Program-made: the position numbers and the translations under genes
The notes under the pieces: model-generated
What the model saw: only the letters and a program-made list of their open reading frames with translations
The model's database searches: none
What the model was told of the DNA's origin: nothing
Origin: Caballeronia sp. BR00000012568055
Lineage (GTDB): Bacteria; Pseudomonadota; Gammaproteobacteria; Burkholderiales; Burkholderiaceae
NCBI RefSeq assembly: GCF_029439455.1
Contig: NZ_JAQFVG010000337.1
Span: 12,594-76,593 of the forward strand
Length of the DNA: 64,000 nt
Direction of reading: 5' to 3'
In this document: in pieces, positions 41,836-51,080 of the stretch
Layout: each line of letters opens with the position of its first letter
Position numbering within the stretch: position 1 is the first letter of the stretch

Positions 41836-42825
41836 ATGCGCGAGCCAATGGCCTTGAACTCGACAGTCACACCGGCAATCGAGCCGTCCACCCTGCGCTT
41901 CCGCAACGCCGACCCGCGCGTCGCCCCCTTCGCCCTCAAGCCTTCCGATGCTCCCGATTCGACCGAAGCCTCCGGTGCATCGAACGCGCCGGCGATGGAC
42001 GCGTCGCGGCTCTCCGAATCGGATCACGACGGCGACGCGCCCGATGGTCAGCATCGCTATCGAACGATCTGGCTGTCGGATATTCACCTCGGTTCGGGCG
42101 GCTGCCAGGCGCCGTATCTGCTCGATTTTCTGCGGCACAACGAATCGGAATATCTGTATCTGGTCGGCGACATCATCGACGGATGGCAGTTGCGCAAAGG
42201 CTGGTTCTGGCCGCAGGCGCACAACGACGTAGTGCAAAAGATTCTGCGCAAGGCGCGCAAGGGTACGCAAGTCGTCTTCATCCCCGGCAATCACGATGAA
42301 GCCGCACGCCAGTTCTGCGACCTCGCTTTCGGCGACATCCACGTGCGCGGCGAAGCTTTCCATACGACGCTCGCGGGCAAGCGCCTGTGGATCGTGCACG
42401 GCGATTTGTTCGATGGCGTGATCCAGCACGCCAAGTGGCTCGCCTATCTCGGTGACACCGCCTATACGCTGATTCTGCTGCTCAACCGCTGGTTCAATCG
42501 TGTGCGCACGCGGCTCGGGCTGAACTACTGGTCGCTGTCGCAGTACCTGAAGCATCAGGTCAAGAACGCGGTCAACTTTATCTCGCAGTTCGAAAAGGTC
42601 ATGACCGACGAAGCGCGCCGTCGCGGCTGCGACGGCGTGGTGTGCGGGCATATCCACAAGGCGGAAATCCGCGAGATCGACGGCACGCTTTACTGCAACG
42701 ACGGCGACTGGGTCGAAAGCCTGTCGGCGCTGGTCGAGACTTATGACGGTGAACTGAAGATCGTCTACTGGACCGTCATGCGTTCGCCGGAAGCGCGCTC
42801 CAGCAAAGCCAAAGCGACCGTCTGA
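41836..42825 (+). CDS. plcP: PlcP-type phospholipase C / metallophosphoesterase (LpxH-like)
   Basis: 329 residues. The calcineurin-type motifs are all present: WLSDIHLGS, LVGDIIDGW, FIPGNHDE, VHGDLFD and CGHIHKAE. The segments SDIHLGSGGCQA and NDVVQKILRKARKGT and the length match PlcP, the phospholipase C of alphaproteobacteria that frees diacylglycerol from phospholipids under phosphate starvation. Automatic annotation usually names such proteins LpxH-like. About 75 disordered N-terminal residues precede the domain. Start choice is uncertain: GTG 41809 and ATG 41848 are also possible, and none has a ribosome site. The next two genes use or recycle diacylglycerol. Confidence 0.78.
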   Translation: MREPMALNSTVTPAIEPSTLRFRNADPRVAPFALKPSDAPDSTEASGASNAPAMDASRLSESDHDGDAPDGQHRYRTIWLSDIHLGSGGCQAPYLLDFLRHNESEYLYLVGDIIDGWQLRKGWFWPQAHNDVVQKILRKARKGTQVVFIPGNHDEAARQFCDLAFGDIHVRGEAFHTTLAGKRLWIVHGDLFDGVIQHAKWLAYLGDTAYTLILLLNRWFNRVRTRLGLNYWSLSQYLKHQVKNAVNFISQFEKVMTDEARRRGCDGVVCGHIHKAEIREIDGTLYCNDGDWVESLSALVETYDGELKIVYWTVMRSPEARSSKAKATV

Positions 42826-42878
42826 ACATGACCCTCCGATCCACGAACCGATCCACAAACGTTAGCGGGCAAAAGCGT

Positions 42879-43913
42879 ATGAAAATCATGATCGTTACCG
42901 ACGCATGGGAGCCGCAAGTCAACGGCGTCGTGCGCACGCTCAAGAACACGACGAAGGAACTGACCGCGCTCGGCCATCACGTCGATCTGCTCACGCCGCT
43001 CGAATTCAAAACGATTCCCTGCCCGACCTACCCCGAAATTCGTTTATCGCTGATGCCGGGCAAGCATGTGAACGAGCGTATCGACGCGTTCGATCCGGAT
43101 GCGCTTCATATCGCGACGGAAGGGCCGCTCGGCATGGCCGCGCGTTCGTACGCGATCAAGCACAAGCTGCCGTTCACGACCGCGTATCACACGCGTTTTC
43201 CGGAGTATGTAAAGGCGCGCTTCGGCATTCCGCTGGTGGCGACGTACAAGTTCCTGCACTGGTTCCACAAGCCGTCACAGGCAGTGATGGCACCGACGCC
43301 CGTGGTCAAGAGCGATCTCGAAAAATACGGCTTCACCAATGTCGTGCTGTGGACGCGCGGCGTCGATCTCGACATCTTCCATATGATGGATTCGAAGGTG
43401 CTGAACACCGCGCGCCCGATCTTTCTGTACGTGGGACGCGTGGCCGTCGAAAAGAATGTGGAAGCGTTTCTGAAGCTCGATTTGCCCGGTTCGAAGTGGG
43501 TTGCGGGCGAAGGTCCGGCGCTGGCCGAACTGAAGGCGCGCTATACCGATGTCAACTATCTCGGCGTGCTCTCGCAGCCGGAACTGGCGAAGGTCTACGC
43601 CGCCGCGGACGTGTTCGTGTTCCCGAGCAAGACCGACACCTTCGGCCTCGTGCTGCTCGAAGCGATGGCCTGCGGCACGCCGGTCGCGGCGTATCCGGTC
43701 ACCGGTCCGATCGATGTGCTCGGCACCGACGGCCCCGGCGCGATGAACGCCGACCTGCGCGAAGCCTGCCTCGATGCGCTGAAAATCCAGCGTGCCGATG
43801 CGCGCGCGTGGGCGGAACGCTTCTCGTGGCGCGCGGCATCGGAACAATTCGCTTCGCATCTGCGCAAGTTCGGCCCGCGCGGCGGCGCGAGCACCGACCG
43901 GGCGGCCGCATGA
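42879..43913 (+). CDS. Glycosyltransferase family 4 (Agt-like diacylglycerol glycosyltransferase)
   Basis: 344 residues. N-terminal KIMIVTDAWEPQVNGVVRT and CPTYPEIRLS, then TAYHTRFPEY and LWTRGVDLDIF, closely resemble Agt and SqdX, which transfer sugar to diacylglycerol. The donor-binding element is FPSKTDTFGLVLLEAMACG. The ATG at 42879 is the usual family start; an upstream ATG at 42828 would add 17 residues. The stop overlaps dgkA as ATGA. Donor and acceptor are not proven. Confidence 0.8.
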   Translation: MKIMIVTDAWEPQVNGVVRTLKNTTKELTALGHHVDLLTPLEFKTIPCPTYPEIRLSLMPGKHVNERIDAFDPDALHIATEGPLGMAARSYAIKHKLPFTTAYHTRFPEYVKARFGIPLVATYKFLHWFHKPSQAVMAPTPVVKSDLEKYGFTNVVLWTRGVDLDIFHMMDSKVLNTARPIFLYVGRVAVEKNVEAFLKLDLPGSKWVAGEGPALAELKARYTDVNYLGVLSQPELAKVYAAADVFVFPSKTDTFGLVLLEAMACGTPVAAYPVTGPIDVLGTDGPGAMNADLREACLDALKIQRADARAWAERFSWRAASEQFASHLRKFGPRGGASTDRAAA

Positions 43914-44452
43914 CGCGACGCGCACTTGCGCAAGAGCGGGCGTCGGCAGGCAGCAATTCACGCGATCCCTTCGATGACGACATCGAAGAATTGGTCGATA
44001 CACCTGCGAGATCGGCCGAACCGCCTAGCGAGCCGTTAAGTCCCGACGATCTGCCCTTTAATCCGTACAAGGGCAATCGCGGCTTCACGCGCGCGTGGCA
44101 CGCGATGAAGAATTCGCTCTACGGCTTTCAGGTGGCGATCCGCGAGGAAAGCGCGTTTCGCCAGGAACTGACGCTCGCCGCCATTCTGCTGCCGTGCAGT
44201 CTGTTCGTGCCGGTCGCGCCGGTGGAGCGCGTGGCGCTGATCGCGTCGGTATTGCTGGTGCTGATCGTCGAATTGCTGAATTCGAGCGTGGAGGCGGCCA
44301 TCGACCGAATCTCGCTGGAACGGCACGAACTGTCCAAGCGCGCCAAGGATCTCGGCAGCGCGGCCGTGATGGTCGCGCTGGTCTTGTGCGTGCTCACGTG
44401 GGCGCTGATTCTCTGGCCGCTTGCGTCCGCGTGGCTGACGCGTATCTTATAA
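43910..44452 (+). CDS. dgkA: Diacylglycerol kinase
   Basis: 180 residues, against 122 in E. coli. The core has three membrane helices and the catalytic segments FRQELTLAAILLP, IVELLNSSVEAAIDR and LSKRAKDLGSAAV. An acidic, Pro-rich N-terminal extension of about 55 residues (DPFDDDIEELVDTPARS) has no counterpart in E. coli. The start overlaps the glycosyltransferase stop (ATGA). It phosphorylates diacylglycerol to phosphatidate. Confidence 0.92.
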   Translation: MTRRALAQERASAGSNSRDPFDDDIEELVDTPARSAEPPSEPLSPDDLPFNPYKGNRGFTRAWHAMKNSLYGFQVAIREESAFRQELTLAAILLPCSLFVPVAPVERVALIASVLLVLIVELLNSSVEAAIDRISLERHELSKRAKDLGSAAVMVALVLCVLTWALILWPLASAWLTRIL

Positions 44453-44501
44453 AGACGAAGACTCTCCAGAGAGCCGCGTCCGTCATGCCGAACGACCGGT
44501 T

Positions 44502-44507
44502 TATAAT
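44502..44507 (+). promoter_or_regulatory. Possible -10 element before the TetR gene
   Basis: A perfect TATAAT lies 89 bases upstream of the TetR start, in the gap after dgkA. No good -35 is seen. Confidence 0.3.
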
Positions 44508-44595
44508 CGTCCGACATTCTCAAAAAAGAGCAACGGAAGCGGATGCTGAAGCGCCCATCCCGGGCGCGCGCGTTTCGATGCCAAGGTCGGACGAC

Positions 44596-45315
44596 ATGGA
44601 AGCCAAACCACCCCGCCGCACCCGCGAACGGATACTCGAGCTATCGCTGAAGCTGTTCAACGATATCGGCGAGCCGAACGTCACCACGACGACCATCGCC
44701 GAGGAAATGGAGATTAGTCCAGGAAATCTGTACTACCACTTCCGCAACAAGGACGACATCATCAACAGCATCTTTGCTCAGTTCGAGCAACAGATACAGA
44801 AGCGCCTGCGCTTCCCGGACGATCATCGCCCGACGATCGACGAGATGTGGTCGTACCTGCAATACATGGCGGATTTTCTCTGGACTTACCGCTTTCTGTA
44901 TCGCGATCTCAACGATCTGCTGGCGCGCAACCGCACGCTCGAGACGCACTTCAAGCAGATCATCACGCACAAGCAGCACTTTGCGCGGCAGTTGTGCGAA
45001 GCGCTCGTCACCGATGGCGAGATGGTCGCCACGCCCGATGAAATCAGCGTGATCGCGACGAATATGGGGCTGCTCGCGACGTACTGGCTGTCGTATCAGT
45101 ACGTGATGAATCCGCGCAAATATAACGATCAGGAAGCGATTCGCGCGGAGCTGCATCAGGCGAGTCTGAATATCATTTCGATCATGGCGCCGTATCTGCG
45201 CGGGCGTTCGCGTCAACTCTTCGACGACCTCGTTTCCGGTAAGCTGCCGAAGCGCCAGTTCGCGGATTTCCTGCCGCAGCGCGAAGACAAAACGGATACC
45301 CCGAAGGATTCTTGA
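44596..45315 (+). CDS. TetR-family transcriptional regulator
   Basis: 239 residues. The helix-turn-helix is PNVTTTTIAEEMEISPGNLYYHFRNKDDI near residues 22-50. The C-terminal ligand domain is all-helical, with a segment rich in Trp and Tyr (WSYLQYMADFLWTYRF). The ATG at 44596 has AAGG about nine bases upstream; ATG 44578 is possible. The ligand is unknown. It could control dgkA or the genes after it. Confidence 0.85.
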   Translation: MEAKPPRRTRERILELSLKLFNDIGEPNVTTTTIAEEMEISPGNLYYHFRNKDDIINSIFAQFEQQIQKRLRFPDDHRPTIDEMWSYLQYMADFLWTYRFLYRDLNDLLARNRTLETHFKQIITHKQHFARQLCEALVTDGEMVATPDEISVIATNMGLLATYWLSYQYVMNPRKYNDQEAIRAELHQASLNIISIMAPYLRGRSRQLFDDLVSGKLPKRQFADFLPQREDKTDTPKDS

Positions 45316-45317
45316 GC

Positions 45318-45902
45318 ATGAAAGCAGTCTGTGTTTATTGCGGCTCCGCGACCGGCGCCCGCCCCGTTTATGCCGAAGCCGCGAAGGCGTTCGGCCGCGC
45401 ATTGGTCGATGCCGGTTTATCGCTGGTGTATGGCGGCGGACGCGTCGGCCTGATGGGTCTGATCGCCGATGAAGTGCTGAACGCGGGCGGCCGCGCGATC
45501 GGCGTGATTCCGGAATTGTTGCTGGCCAAGGAAGTCGGCCACACGGATTTGACGGAACTGATCGTCGTGCCCGACATGCACGAGCGCAAAAAGAAAATGG
45601 CCGATCTCGCCGATGCCTTCGTCGCCATGCCCGGCGGCGTCGGCACCTTCGAAGAGTTTTTCGAGGTCTATACGTGGGCGCAACTCGGCTATCACCAGAA
45701 GCCGGTCGGCCTGCTCGACGTCAATGGCTACTACGATCCGATGATGGCGATGCTGCGTCATACGGTCGAAGAAGGCTTTATGCGCGCGTCGTTGCTCGAC
45801 ATGATTCAGGTGGCCGAAGATCCTGTTGAGATGCTGGCGAAACTCGAACGTTATACGCCGCCCGCGCATGACAAGTGGACGGATCATAGAAACGCTGTCT
45901 GA
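45318..45902 (+). CDS. LOG-family protein (cytokinin riboside phosphate phosphoribohydrolase-like)
   Basis: 194 residues. The family motifs PGGVGTFEE and YGGGRVGLMG are intact. Such enzymes cleave nucleoside 5'-monophosphates to base and ribose 5-phosphate, freeing cytokinins in plants. ATG 45318 lies just after the TetR stop codon. Confidence 0.92.
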   Translation: MKAVCVYCGSATGARPVYAEAAKAFGRALVDAGLSLVYGGGRVGLMGLIADEVLNAGGRAIGVIPELLLAKEVGHTDLTELIVVPDMHERKKKMADLADAFVAMPGGVGTFEEFFEVYTWAQLGYHQKPVGLLDVNGYYDPMMAMLRHTVEEGFMRASLLDMIQVAEDPVEMLAKLERYTPPAHDKWTDHRNAV

Positions 45903-45912
45903 GGATTAATCG

Positions 45913-46659
45913 ATGTCCAAAGTCATCCTGATCACCGGCGCGAGCCGTGGCATCGGCCGCTCGGCGGCGATTCTCGCGGGCGCGCGTGGCTGGTCGGTCG
46001 GCGTGAACTACGCATCGAACCGTGCTGCCGCCGATGAAACCGTCGCGGCGGTCGAAGCAGCAGGCGGCATGGCGATCGCGATCGAAGGTGACGTGAGCGA
46101 CGAAGCCGCGATCATCGCCATGTTCGATGCCACTGAGCACGCCTTCGGCAAGCTCGATGGCGTGGTGAATAACGCGGGCATCGTCGCACCGGGTTCGATG
46201 CTCGCGGATATGGACATCGCCCGCATGAAGCGCATGTTCGATGTCAACGTGCTCGGCGCGTATCTGTGCGCGCGCGAAGCGGCGCGCAGGATGATGACAT
46301 CGCGTGGCGGCAAGGGTGGATCGCTGGTGAATATTTCGTCGGCGGCGGCGCGGATCGGCGGACCGGGCGAGTACGTGGATTACGCCGGCTCGAAAGGCGC
46401 GATCGATACGCTCACGCTGGGTCTTGCGAAAGAACTGGGCCGCGACGGCGTACGCGTGAACGCGATCCGGCCCGGCCTGATCGAAACGGATATTCATGCG
46501 AGCGGCGGCAAGCCCGATCGCGCGCAGCAGCTTGGCGTGACAACGCCGATCGGACGGCCGGGTACGGCGGATGAAGTCGGTGAATCGATCGTGTGGCTGT
46601 TGTCGGATGCGGCGTCTTACGTGACTGGCGCGATTCTCGACGTCGCGGGCGGACGCTGA
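45913..46659 (+). CDS. Short-chain dehydrogenase/reductase
   Basis: 248 residues. The NAD(P) motif is TGASRGIG, with VNNAG and the catalytic DYAGSKGAID (Tyr-x-x-x-Lys) in place. The C-terminal end LDVAGGR fits the classic SDR family. Substrate not predictable. Ten bases after the LOG gene. Confidence 0.9.
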   Translation: MSKVILITGASRGIGRSAAILAGARGWSVGVNYASNRAAADETVAAVEAAGGMAIAIEGDVSDEAAIIAMFDATEHAFGKLDGVVNNAGIVAPGSMLADMDIARMKRMFDVNVLGAYLCAREAARRMMTSRGGKGGSLVNISSAAARIGGPGEYVDYAGSKGAIDTLTLGLAKELGRDGVRVNAIRPGLIETDIHASGGKPDRAQQLGVTTPIGRPGTADEVGESIVWLLSDAASYVTGAILDVAGGR

Positions 46660-46665
46660 CAGGCA

Positions 46666-47253
46666 TCAGAAGCCGCCGTGCGCTTTCAGCCACGCTTCTT
46701 CTTCGGGCGATGTCACACGCCCAAGAATCCGATTCCGATGTGGAAAATGTCCAAAGCGTTCGATGACTTTGAGATGCTTGAACGCGTATTCGAGGTTCGA
46801 ATCCACGCCGGTTTCGGCTTTTAGCTTTTCGAATAGGCGCACCGCTTCGCGCTGACTCGCCAGCGTTTCATCGTGCTCGAACGGCATATAGATAAACGCA
46901 CGATGATGCGCGCTTGGCATCTTCATATCGTCGCCTGAGGCGATCATTCGGCGTGCCAGTGAAAGCGCGCGTGCATCGCCTGAATACGCGCGCGGCGTGT
47001 TCCGATGGCAATTGCGCGAGAACTGATCCAGCAGCACGATCAGCGCGAGCGTGCCAAGCGGCGTCGCTTCCCACTCGCGCAAACCGCCCGACTGCGCTTC
47101 GTCTAACAGCGCTCCGAAATGCTCGGTGAGCATTGCATCGAAGGCGCGCTTTTTCTTCCACCAGAATTTTCGCTCGGTGCCGAATTCGGGCGAATCAGGC
47201 GCGCCGAACCAAAGGTCGAGGACGGCCTGTGCGCGCGGATCGATGATCGTCAA
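46666..47253 (-). CDS. DUF924 family protein
   Basis: 195 residues. Conserved segments are VLDLWFG, LIVLLDQFSRNCHRNTPRAY and FIYMPFEHDETLASQ; the fold is all-helical, TPR-like. Function unknown. The start overlaps the stop codon of the upstream editing gene as ATGA. Confidence 0.85.
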   Translation of the reverse strand: MTIIDPRAQAVLDLWFGAPDSPEFGTERKFWWKKKRAFDAMLTEHFGALLDEAQSGGLREWEATPLGTLALIVLLDQFSRNCHRNTPRAYSGDARALSLARRMIASGDDMKMPSAHHRAFIYMPFEHDETLASQREAVRLFEKLKAETGVDSNLEYAFKHLKVIERFGHFPHRNRILGRVTSPEEEAWLKAHGGF

Positions 47254-47981
47254 ACCAACTCCAGCACCAGGCGACGCGTACGCGCGCTTTTCTTCTCAAG
47301 CTTCGCAATTCGCAACGCGCCGATCTCGCTCGTATTGCGCACATGCGTGCCGCCGCACGGCTGCAAATCCACCTCGTCGATACGCAGCAGACGCACGCGC
47401 CCGAGGCCCATCGGCGGTTTTACGCTCATGGTGCGCACGAGTTCGGGACGCGCGGCCATTTCGTCATCGGTGATCCATTCGGTGCGCACCGCATGCGATC
47501 CGCCGATCAGTTCGTTCAGCTTCGCTTCCACCGCTTCGCGTTCGATCGGCTCGACGGTCGCGAGATCAAGCCGCGCGTAATCGGTCGTGATGCTGCATCC
47601 ATCAACCGGATACGGCAGCGCCGCGCAGATCAGATGGCTGGCCGTATGCAGCCGCATGCGGTTGTATCGCTGCTCCCAGTCGATCTCCGCGCGTACTCTG
47701 TCGCCTACGCGCAGATTTGCGAGCGCGTCTTCCTGACCGGGCGCGGGAACGTGAACGGCATCGTCGGGCGTCGCGCCTTCGAATTTGGCTTTGCGTGTAT
47801 CGGCGATGGCGATCTTCGTGCCGTCGTCGAGCGTGAACGTGCCGGCATCGCCCGCCTGACCGCCGCCGAGCGGATAGAACACGGTCTGATCGAGCTGAAT
47901 GCCCATCTCGTCGATAGCCGTGATGGTCGCTTCGCAGTGCGTGAGGTAAGCGTCTTCGCGAAACAGTGCGCGTGTACTCAT
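47250..47981 (-). CDS. Alanyl-tRNA editing protein (AlaX type)
   Basis: 243 residues. It hydrolyses mischarged Ser- or Gly-tRNA(Ala), like the free-standing AlaX proteins. The zinc-binding residues are visible: HTASH in MRLHTASHLIC and CGGTH in DLQPCGGTHVRN. The ATG at 47981 is the likely start; a longer frame upstream is not supported. Same orientation as DUF924. Confidence 0.88.
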   Translation of the reverse strand: MSTRALFREDAYLTHCEATITAIDEMGIQLDQTVFYPLGGGQAGDAGTFTLDDGTKIAIADTRKAKFEGATPDDAVHVPAPGQEDALANLRVGDRVRAEIDWEQRYNRMRLHTASHLICAALPYPVDGCSITTDYARLDLATVEPIEREAVEAKLNELIGGSHAVRTEWITDDEMAARPELVRTMSVKPPMGLGRVRLLRIDEVDLQPCGGTHVRNTSEIGALRIAKLEKKSARTRRLVLELV

Positions 47982-48064
47982 GATTCCGATTCCTGACGAT
48001 GTTGCCGAAACCGCCGATGATGCACCCCGCGCACCCCGCCTGAACCGATACAAAAACGCGCGAA

Positions 48065-48472
48065 TCAACCGGGACGGTTGCGCATCCAGTCGGCTGTGTC
48101 GAAGAACGACGTGAGCAAGCGTTCGCGCAAACTTTTGTCGATGCCGACATCTTCCATCGCCCAGGCCATGCAGCGCAGCCATTGATCGCGCTCGCTCGAT
48201 GCAATCGCGAACGGCAGATGCCGCGCGCGCAATCGCGGATGGCCAAATCGGCTGATGTAGTGATCCGGACCGCCCATCCAGCCGCACAGAAACCAAAAAG
48301 TTTTGTCGCGCGAATTGTCGAGCGTCGGCGGATGCAGCGCGCGGATGCCGGCGAATTCGGGTTCGAGATCCATCAGATCGTAGAAACGATCCACCATCGC
48401 GCGCACGCGTTCTTCGCCGCCAATCAGTTCGAACGCGGTCGGCTGCGGGCTTTGCTCATTCACTTCGGTCAT
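48065..48472 (-). CDS. Group II truncated hemoglobin
   Basis: 135 residues. The proximal His is in RARHLPFAI, and the group II Trp in the G helix is in DQWLRCMAWAM. FWFLCGWMGGP is typical of the beta-proteobacterial branch. Likely role: oxygen or nitric oxide handling. It lies downstream of the large permease gene. Confidence 0.9.
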   Translation of the reverse strand: MTEVNEQSPQPTAFELIGGEERVRAMVDRFYDLMDLEPEFAGIRALHPPTLDNSRDKTFWFLCGWMGGPDHYISRFGHPRLRARHLPFAIASSERDQWLRCMAWAMEDVGIDKSLRERLLTSFFDTADWMRNRPG

Positions 48473-48488
48473 GACGCTCTACAAAAAA

Positions 48489-51080
48489 TTACGCATCGCG
48501 CAGCGATTGCAGCGCGGGACGCGACAACACGCGGCGCAAACTCAGCCAGCCGCCGACGCCCGCACACACGATGCCCGCCACGATGCCCGTGGGCACGAGC
48601 CACGGATTGAAATCGATATGAAACTCGAACACGCGCGAAGCCAGCACGTAACCGATGCCCTGCGCACCCAGCGCCGCCATCAGCCCCGACAACGCGCCGA
48701 CGGCGACGAACTCCGCAATCTGCACCGAGCGCACCTGTTTATGCGATGCCCCGAGCGCGCGCAACAAAGCCGACTCGCGCATACGCTCATCGCGCGTACC
48801 GGCCAGTGCTGCGTACAGCACCAGCACGCCGGCCGCGAGCGTAAACAGAAACAGGAACTGCACCGCGCCAATCACCTGCGCGAGCGTGCGCTGAATCTGC
48901 GCGAGGATCGGCGTGGTATCGATCGCGGTGATGTTCGGATAAACGTTGATGAGTCCGTCGATGGTGCGCTGCTCGGACGTCGGCAAGTGGAAACTGGTGA
49001 TGAAGGTCGCGGGGAGATCGGAGAGCGCTTCGGGCGGCATCAGCACGAAAAAGTTGACCTTGAACGAGTTCCAATCGACCTTGCGCTCGCTTGTGACCGG
49101 CGCTTCGACCTGCATCCCGGCCACATCGAAACGCAGCACATCGCCGGTTTTGACGCGGATCGTTTTGGCGATGCCCTCTTCGATCGACACTTGCGGCTTC
49201 TTGTCCGTGCCGAACCAGGTGCCTTGCGTCACGCGGTTATCGTCAGGAAGCTGCGTGGTGTACGAGAGGTTGAATTCGCGGTCCACCAGGCGCTTGGCTT
49301 CGGGCTTGTCGTAGCTGTCCGGATTGACCGGCTTGCCGTTGATGGCGACCAGACGCGCGCGGACCATCGGTGACAGCGCGGCATCGGGCTGGCCGTGATT
49401 GTGCAGATAGTCGAGCACGCCCGCGCGCTGATCGGGCTGAATGTCGATCAGGAATTGGTTGGGCGCATCGGGCGGCGTGGCGTCCTGCCAGCCTTTGATG
49501 AGATCGTTGCGCGTCATGCCGATCAGCAACAAACACATCAATCCGATACCCAGCGCCGTAATCTGCAAGGAACTCGATCCGCTGCGCCGCTCCAGCGATG
49601 CCATCGCGTAGCGCCAGCCGACGCCCGCGCCGCTTTTCTCGCGCCGCACGAAGCGCGCCGCCGCCCATAACGCGACGCGCGCAATCGCGCCGAACAGCAG
49701 CAGCCCCACCGCAAATCCGCCCGCGACGATGCCGCCGAGCTTCAACTCGCCCGCCGCGACGATCAGCAGCGCCGAGAACAACAGCACGCCGACGCCGTAC
49801 GCCGCATACGCGACGCGTTGGGCATCGCCGATTTCGCGGCGGATCACGTGGACGGGCGGCACGCGAGTGAGCGGGAGAATCGGCGGCAGCGCGAAGCCGA
49901 GCAGCAGCACGAGGCCCATCGCGATACCTTGCAGCGCGGGCCAGATCGTGGGCTGCGGCAATTCGACATCGATGAGCGAGCCCAGCCAGTTCAGCAGCAC
50001 GAGATGCCCGCCGAAGCCGAGCGCGATGCCCGTCACGCTGCCGATCAGACCAATCGCCAGAAATTCGTTGAGGAACAGCGCGCGCAGCGTTCTTTGACTG
50101 ACGCCGAGGCATCGCATCTGCGCGCAGCCATCCAGATGCCGACGCGCGAAGCGATGCGCGGCCATCGCGATGGCCACGGCCGCGAGCAGCGCCGTCAGCA
50201 GCGACACGAGCGTGAGAAAGTGGCTCGCGCGATCGATCGTCTGGCGCACCTGCGGCTGTCCGTCCGACAGCGATTCGAGCGCGACGCCGCGCAGCTTGCC
50301 GCCATCGACCTTGCTGCGTGCGAAGGTGGCGAAGCGCTCCACTTGCGCGTCCGGCCCCGCCACCAGCAAGCGATACGTCACGCGGCTTCCATAGCCGATC
50401 AAACCGGTTCCGGCGACTTCATCGGCGCGCATCATCAGACGCGGCGAAAAGCTGACGAAGGAGAATCCGCGATCCAGTTCGCGCGTGATGATGCCCGCCA
50501 CAGTGAACGTGCGCGTGCCGACCTTGAGCGAACCGCCGACTTGCGTGTGAAGCGCGTCCAGCAACGCCTGATCTGCCCAAACCGTGCCGGGCGCGGGGAT
50601 GCCTTGCGCAGCGGCATCGGGCGAATTCGGTGCGTTCGATAAACGCAGCACGCCGCGCAACGGATAGCCCGAGGTCACGCCCTTCACCGCCGCGAGCCGC
50701 GACACAGGCTGCGTCGCGGTCGAGCTGATCATGCTCGGGAAAATCGTCGTGCCGGCGGTTTCGAGGCCGAGCGAGCGCGCTTCGCCGGTGAACATCGGAT
50801 CGACGGGATGATCGGCGCGCACGACGAAATCGGCGGCGATCATCTGGCGGGCATCGCGCGCGAGACCCTGACGCATGCGATCGGCAAGGAACCCGACGCT
50901 GGACAGCGCGGCCACGGCCAAGACCAGCGCGAGCAGCAACATGGTCAACTCGCCCGCGCGCCAGTCGCGTGCGGTCATGCGCCAGGCCTGGCGCACGGTC
51001 TGAGTGAAGCCGAGTCGGATAGTGGGATGAGAGTGGCCTGCTTTAAAGGCCGATGCGTCGGGTTTTGCAGCCGTGCTCAA
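48489..51080 (-). CDS. Large FtsX-type ABC permease (YbbP-like)
   Basis: 863 residues. Two FtsX-type domains with about ten membrane helices (four-helix sets near residues 270-480 and 730-850) flank periplasmic MacB-like parts. The YbbA/YbbP type of permease is inferred from size and layout. No ATPase gene adjoins it, so its partner is elsewhere. It begins with TTG at 51080, overlapping the DUF4126 stop. Confidence 0.85.
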   Translation of the reverse strand: MSTAAKPDASAFKAGHSHPTIRLGFTQTVRQAWRMTARDWRAGELTMLLLALVLAVAALSSVGFLADRMRQGLARDARQMIAADFVVRADHPVDPMFTGEARSLGLETAGTTIFPSMISSTATQPVSRLAAVKGVTSGYPLRGVLRLSNAPNSPDAAAQGIPAPGTVWADQALLDALHTQVGGSLKVGTRTFTVAGIITRELDRGFSFVSFSPRLMMRADEVAGTGLIGYGSRVTYRLLVAGPDAQVERFATFARSKVDGGKLRGVALESLSDGQPQVRQTIDRASHFLTLVSLLTALLAAVAIAMAAHRFARRHLDGCAQMRCLGVSQRTLRALFLNEFLAIGLIGSVTGIALGFGGHLVLLNWLGSLIDVELPQPTIWPALQGIAMGLVLLLGFALPPILPLTRVPPVHVIRREIGDAQRVAYAAYGVGVLLFSALLIVAAGELKLGGIVAGGFAVGLLLFGAIARVALWAAARFVRREKSGAGVGWRYAMASLERRSGSSSLQITALGIGLMCLLLIGMTRNDLIKGWQDATPPDAPNQFLIDIQPDQRAGVLDYLHNHGQPDAALSPMVRARLVAINGKPVNPDSYDKPEAKRLVDREFNLSYTTQLPDDNRVTQGTWFGTDKKPQVSIEEGIAKTIRVKTGDVLRFDVAGMQVEAPVTSERKVDWNSFKVNFFVLMPPEALSDLPATFITSFHLPTSEQRTIDGLINVYPNITAIDTTPILAQIQRTLAQVIGAVQFLFLFTLAAGVLVLYAALAGTRDERMRESALLRALGASHKQVRSVQIAEFVAVGALSGLMAALGAQGIGYVLASRVFEFHIDFNPWLVPTGIVAGIVCAGVGGWLSLRRVLSRPALQSLRDA

